Shown here: piece after piece, positions 5,536 to 6,899 of the stretch
Layout of the letters: each line of letters opens with the position of its first letter
Position numbering within the stretch: the first letter of the stretch is position 1
Source: Bacillota bacterium
GTDB lineage: Bacteria; Bacillota_E; Sulfobacillia; Sulfobacillales; Sulfobacillaceae
Length of the DNA: 6,899 nt
NCBI GenBank assembly: GCA_021820645.1
Contig: JAKADJ010000121.1
Coordinates: forward strand, 1 to 6,899
Direction of reading: 5' to 3'
The notes under the pieces: model-generated
The model's database searches: none
Seen by the model: only the letters and a program-made list of their open reading frames with translations
What the model was told of the DNA's origin: nothing
Made by a program: the position numbers and the translations under genes

Positions 5536-6864
5536 TTATCCCCTATACCCACCGTGCACCGACGCCGCAAACTGCAGGAGCCGTCTTTCCTCCCCCCATG
5601 GAGCTACAATTTGTAGACCCATGCCCTCTTCTGGCCGACCAACCGGCAGTGTCACCGCAGGCAACCCTAAAAGATTGAACGGTGCCGTCCATACCGTCAG
5701 CACCTGCCGCACATCTATTCCGTTCACCTGATCCACCTCCAACTTTGGGGGGCGGATGGGAACCGTCGGTGATACGATAAAGGCGACATCCCGAAACACG
5801 GTATCACGATAAAACATGATGAGTTCCTGCCTGCGACGCAGCGCTTCAATGTAGTGAATTGCCAAAAAACTAGCGCGGGTTGTCAGGCGCTCACGGACAT
5901 CGGGTTGATAGTCTTCGGGTTGGTTTTGTAGCCACAACCAGTGGTAGTTAGCCGCCTCAGACCCTAAAATCACCTGTTGACTGGCACGAATTTCTCCGGC
6001 TCTCGGTAAATCACCCGGCACAATGTCTATCCCCATCCCGATCATACGTTGGATGACCTGACGCATAGAATTTTGGACCACCTCGTCCAACGGGTCCCAC
6101 ATATCATCTTGGAGCCATAACACCCGCATGTCAGGGAACCCAAAAGACTCCGAGCCGGTGAGATCCGGGTCTTTAAAACCTAAGCACGTGGACATGACGG
6201 CCAAGTTATCGAGACTGTCGGCTAAAATACCCACGTGATCTAATGTCCACGATAACGGTATCACGCCGTGACGACTGAGCCGGTCATAGGTAGGCTTTAG
6301 ACCATAAATTCCGCAAAACGCTGCGGGTATCCGTACGGATCCTCCCGTGTCGGTTCCTAAGGCCGTGGTCACCATCCGCGTCGCGACGGCAATCCCGGAT
6401 CCCCCGCTCGATCCACCAGCCATGCGCGTGGGATCGTGGGGATTTTTCATCGGTCCAAAATACGACGCAGTTCCGGTAGGACTAAACGCAAATTCATGCA
6501 AATTCAATTTCCCGAGACGTGTGTTCGCCCCAGCCAGGTGAAGTTGGGACACCACCGCGGCGTCGTCATTTGGCACGTTCTTTAACAGAATTTTTGACGC
6601 GGCAGTCGTAGCAATCCCTTGAGTGTTGAACAAATCCTTCAGCCCGACGGGTACGCCATCCAGCACTCCTCTAATCAGACCTGTCCGATATCTTTCGCTG
6701 GCCTCATCGGCCTCGCGGCGGGCTCGGGCCCAATCCACCGAAATAAATGCATTCAGTTCGGAATTCCTGGCTCCAATGCGCGCGATGGACTCTTCGATGA
6801 CATCCCGTGGCGTAGCTCGGCCCGATTGAAATTGCTGATGATACTCTCGGATAGACGATGTCAT
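5536..6864 (-). CDS. Amidase signature (AS) family hydrolase
   Basis: The product has 442 residues and belongs to the amidase signature family (PF01425), which hydrolyses carboxamides to carboxylic acid plus ammonia or amine in the cytoplasm. The Ser-cisSer-Lys triad is complete: K76 in GVPVGLKDLF, S152 in the glycine-serine loop GGSSGGSG (150-157), and nucleophile S176 in GTDTGGSVRIPA. Spacing agrees with characterised members. GKLNLHEFAFSPTG (118-131) is also a usual element, and GLQIVAPWGEERRLL near the end is the typical C-terminal motif. It is shorter than GatA (about 485 residues), and no gatB or gatC is adjacent, so a stand-alone amidase is more likely than a tRNA amidotransferase subunit. 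The substrate is unknown. The start at 6864 gives a normal N-terminus. The only purine-rich site, AGAAGG, is 12 bases upstream, which is weak; the frame stays open to the right edge, but no other start is visible. No signal peptide. It probably forms an operon with the ArAE-like gene. Confidence 0.95.
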   Translation of the reverse strand: MTSSIREYHQQFQSGRATPRDVIEESIARIGARNSELNAFISVDWARARREADEASERYRTGLIRGVLDGVPVGLKDLFNTQGIATTAASKILLKNVPNDDAAVVSQLHLAGANTRLGKLNLHEFAFSPTGTASYFGPMKNPHDPTRMAGGSSGGSGIAVATRMVTTALGTDTGGSVRIPAAFCGIYGLKPTYDRLSRHGVIPLSWTLDHVGILADSLDNLAVMSTCLGFKDPDLTGSESFGFPDMRVLWLQDDMWDPLDEVVQNSMRQVIQRMIGMGIDIVPGDLPRAGEIRASQQVILGSEAANYHWLWLQNQPEDYQPDVRERLTTRASFLAIHYIEALRRRQELIMFYRDTVFRDVAFIVSPTVPIRPPKLEVDQVNGIDVRQVLTVWTAPFNLLGLPAVTLPVGRPEEGMGLQIVAPWGEERRLLQFAASVHGGYRG

Positions 6865-6899
6865 CTGGGCACCGAACCTTCTGGGTCCTGTCCAATACC

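Noticed and set aside
4941..5570. A 209-residue minus-strand frame overlapping the ArAE-like and amidase genes
   Set aside because: It is an alternate frame of the ArAE-like gene, rich in G, R, S and C with no recognisable domain, while the overlapping frame has clear family motifs.
5536..6864. Assignment of the amidase as GatA of the tRNA amidotransferase
   Set aside because: It is shorter than usual GatA, and neither gatC nor gatB is next to it; a stand-alone amidase fits better.

Overview
The window looks like an ordinary bacterial chromosome segment, densely packed with housekeeping, envelope and transport genes. Strong GGAGG-type ribosome binding sites before several genes, a family I pyrophosphatase, a single-membrane-anchor DUF445 protein and an ArAE/DUF939-type exporter together suggest a Gram-positive (Firmicutes-like) bacterium of moderate GC content. 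A Sulfobacillus- or Alicyclobacillus-type organism would fit, but that is an inference from gene style and not a proven placement. I see no rRNA, tRNA, CRISPR array, insertion sequence, phage gene or attachment site.

Layout, left to right. The left edge (1-342, minus) carries the N-terminal part of an unrecognised membrane protein whose 3' end lies outside the window. After a 95-base divergent gap comes a YihY/BrkB-family membrane protein (438-1283, plus). It meets a DUF445 membrane protein (1280-2509, minus) tail to tail. Upstream of DUF445, on the same strand and 47 bases away, is a 12-helix MFS transporter (2557-3768, minus); these two probably form one transcript. A 125-base divergent promoter region separates the MFS gene from a soluble family I inorganic pyrophosphatase (3894-4373, plus). 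The pyrophosphatase in turn meets an ArAE/FUSC-like membrane protein (4370-5506, minus) tail to tail. That gene lies 29 bases behind an amidase-signature hydrolase (5536-6864, minus), probably in one operon.

Functionally, four of the seven genes encode clear integral membrane proteins and DUF445 is membrane-anchored. The pyrophosphatase supplies central metabolism. The amidase and exporter-like pair may work together: the amidase would release a carboxylic acid and the ArAE-like protein could export it. No substrate can be read from the sequence.

No clearly new multi-gene system is visible. The most noteworthy signals are small: both convergent gene pairs end in a shared 4-base palindrome that is the stop codon on both strands; a 7-bp hairpin buries the exporter start codon; and the YihY/BrkB gene has a near-perfect Shine-Dalgarno sequence whose best-spaced start is CTG.
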